DNA of 64,000 nucleotides from Streptomyces formicae (GTDB lineage Bacteria; Actinomycetota; Actinomycetes; Streptomycetales; Streptomycetaceae): NCBI RefSeq assembly GCF_022647665.1, contig NZ_CP071872.1, positions 2,542,001 to 2,606,000 of the forward strand, read 5' to 3'. Shown piece by piece: positions 62,321 to 64,000 of this stretch (position 1 is its first letter; each line of letters starts with the position of its first letter). The notes under the pieces were generated by a model. It saw only the letters and a program-made list of their open reading frames with translations, ran no database searches and was not told where the DNA came from. The position numbers and the translations under genes were made by a program.

Positions 62321-64000
62321 ATGTCGTTCAAGACCGACAGCGCAGCCCCGCGCGCCACGCCCGTCGCCGCCCGTACCGCGACCCGCCGGCCACGCATGTC
62401 GTGGGCGGACATGGTGGTCGCCGCGGCGGTGCTCGTCCTGCTGTACGTGACGCTGAGGGTCGGCCAGGGGACCACGGTCTCCTTCACCCCCGACCAGGCC
62501 GCGCACGTCGACACCGATCCCTCGCGGCTTCCCTACGACGCCGCCCGCTCGCTGCTGCGGATGTTCGCCGCGCTCGCCGCATCGACCGTCTTCACCTTCG
62601 TCTACGCCTACGCGGCGGCGAAGAGCCGGCGGCTGGAGCGGATCCTCATCCCGGCGCTGGACATCCTCCAGTCGGTGCCCGTCCTCGGCTTCCTGACCGT
62701 GGCCGTGACCGGGTTCCTCGCGCTCTTCCCCGGTTCGATGCTCGGCCTGGAGTGCGCGGCGATCTTCGCGATCTTCACCTCCCAGGCGTGGAACATGACC
62801 TTCGGGTTCTACTCCTCCCTCACCTCGCTGCCCCGTGAACTGGACGAACTCTCCCGCTCGTTCGGATTCACCCGGTGGATGCGGTTCTGGAAGGTGGAGC
62901 TGCCCGCCGGAGCGATCGGCATGGTCTGGAACGGCATGATGAGCTTCGGCGGGGGCTGGTTCTTCCTCGTCGCCTCCGAGGCGATCAGCGTCAACAACCA
63001 GAACTACGCGCTCCCCGGTGTCGGCTCCTACGCCGGTGCCGCGATCGCGGACGGCGACCTCGGAAAGGTCGGCTGGGCCGTCCTCGCCATGGCCGTCATG
63101 GTGATCGGTGTGAACTTCCTCTTCTGGCGGCCGCTGACCGCCTGGGCGGAGCGGTTCAAGAACGAGCAGTCCGGGGCGAGCGAGGTCCAGAAGTCCCTGG
63201 TGCTGGACCTGCTGCGCCGCTCCCACTGGCCGCAGCTGACCGGCCGGGTGCTGCGTCCCGCAGGACGCGCCCTCAACCGGGCGGGCCGGGTCCTCGGCGT
63301 CGACGACCGCCCGCTGGCCGTGGACCGCAAGCGGCAGCGCACCGGCGACATCGCCTTCGCCGTCGTCGCGGGCGCGCTGATCCTGTGGGGCCTGGCCGAC
63401 CTGGCCGGCTACCTCAACGCCCGTACGGGCCTCGGTGTGTTCGGCGAGCCGCTGCTGCTCGGCCTGGTGACGCTCGCCCGGGTCGTCGTCCTGGTGGCCG
63501 TGGCCACGGTCATCTGGGTGCCGATCGGCGTGAAGATCGGCTTCTCGCCGAAGCTGACCAGGATCGCCCAGCCCGTCGTCCAGGTGCTCGCCAGCTTCCC
63601 CGCCAACTTCCTCTTCCCGCTGGCGGTCTGGTTCTTCCTGAAGACCGGACTGTCGATCGACGTCGGCGGCATCCTGCTGATGGCACTCGGCGCCCAGTGG
63701 TACATCCTCTTCAACACCATCGCCGGCGCCATGGCCATCCCCACCGACCTGCGCGAGGCCATGGACGACCTGGGCGTGCGTGGCTGGCAGCGCTGGAAGC
63801 GGCTGATCATCCCCGGCATCTTCCCGGCGTACGTCACCGGCGGCATCACCGCGAGCGGCGGTGCCTGGAACGCCTCGATCGTCGCCGAGATCGTCACCTT
63901 CGGCGGTACGACGCTGACCGCCACCGGCCTCGGCGCGTACATCGCCCAAGCCACTGAGGCCGGTGACTTCCCCAGGCTGCTGGCCGGCGTCGCGGTGATG
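62321..64000 (+). CDS. ABC transporter permease with two membrane domains (NitT/TauT type), 3' end outside window
   Basis: An open frame of 560 codons with no stop before the window ends. It encodes two BPD_transp_1 units in one chain: the first with helices near residues 28-45, 75-100 and 115-140 and the coupling loop ELDELSRSFGFTRWMRFWKVELP, the second from about residue 345 with DLREAMDDLGVRGWQRWKRLIIPG as its coupling loop. Fused double permeases of this kind belong to importers of nitrate, sulfonates or similar anions; the ATPase and binding protein are probably beyond the window. GGAGG at 62308-62312 supports ATG 62321 (or GTG 62318). Confidence 0.85.
   Translation, partial: MSFKTDSAAPRATPVAARTATRRPRMSWADMVVAAAVLVLLYVTLRVGQGTTVSFTPDQAAHVDTDPSRLPYDAARSLLRMFAALAASTVFTFVYAYAAAKSRRLERILIPALDILQSVPVLGFLTVAVTGFLALFPGSMLGLECAAIFAIFTSQAWNMTFGFYSSLTSLPRELDELSRSFGFTRWMRFWKVELPAGAIGMVWNGMMSFGGGWFFLVASEAISVNNQNYALPGVGSYAGAAIADGDLGKVGWAVLAMAVMVIGVNFLFWRPLTAWAERFKNEQSGASEVQKSLVLDLLRRSHWPQLTGRVLRPAGRALNRAGRVLGVDDRPLAVDRKRQRTGDIAFAVVAGALILWGLADLAGYLNARTGLGVFGEPLLLGLVTLARVVVLVAVATVIWVPIGVKIGFSPKLTRIAQPVVQVLASFPANFLFPLAVWFFLKTGLSIDVGGILLMALGAQWYILFNTIAGAMAIPTDLREAMDDLGVRGWQRWKRLIIPGIFPAYVTGGITASGGAWNASIVAEIVTFGGTTLTATGLGAYIAQATEAGDFPRLLAGVAVM

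Overview
The window looks like a chromosomal segment of a Streptomyces or a close relative. Base composition is very GC-rich with G/C in most third codon positions, GTG starts with GGAGG-type ribosome sites are common, and the families present are typical of the genus: several SpoIIE-type phosphatases, a PucR regulator, a streptophobe-type membrane protein, DUF2637, DUF6777 and SPW proteins, and an FHA-domain ABC exporter. I saw no tRNA, rRNA or CRISPR array.

Layout. 1-3.2 kb: the end of a DUF402 gene, then an IS200/IS605 element (tnpA intact, tnpB frameshifted) lying against a 3' remnant of poxB, then an RsbW-like ATPase. 3.2-11.2 kb: a DUF2637 membrane protein, an FhuF-like iron reductase under an iron box, a GntR regulator, a propeller-like protein, a divergent SDR/TetR pair sharing a palindrome, a GNAT acetyltransferase and a helical-repeat protein. 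11.4-20.9 kb: a purine-catabolism locus made of PucR, a three-subunit xanthine dehydrogenase, a purine permease and the XdhC maturation factor. About 980 bp of repeat-rich, hairpin-rich DNA separates the dehydrogenase operon from the permease. 21-36.4 kb: a signalling and membrane block with an FHA-FHA-ABC exporter, an SH3-like protein, streptophobe and DUF6777 proteins, three SpoIIE-type phosphatases, a FUSC exporter, a small membrane protein and a DMT-family transporter.

36.5-42 kb: an HTH-ClpN protein behind twin perfect 19-bp palindromes, a decayed aldo/keto reductase, an SPW protein, a fourth SpoIIE phosphatase and an RpiR regulator, followed by an AT-rich palindrome and a strong hairpin. 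42.2-47.2 kb: the methylmalonyl-CoA mutase operon mutA-mutB-meaB. 47.2-49.9 kb: a possible small Cys-rich gene, a secreted peptidoglycan-binding-like protein, a lipoprotein, and a GNAT gene carrying a 207-bp in-frame MITE-like insertion. 49.9-57.2 kb: a complete minus-strand operon for C4 sugar acids (threonate/erythronate): ltnD-otnK-otnC-MFS-otnI-denD-FadR-type regulator. 57.4-64 kb: a 25-residue ribosomal protein bL37-like gene, an SDR, CorA, a small hypothetical gene, an orphan protein resembling aerolysin-type pore formers, and a two-domain ABC permease that runs off the window behind a possible leader peptide.

Three themes cut across the window. One is a family of short mobile-element ends and a MITE-like insertion at four places. 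The second is an unusual abundance of short tandem repeats, period 6 or 9 inside genes and 10 or about 19 between genes. The third is a set of clear palindromic operator candidates placed where neighbouring regulators would be expected to act.
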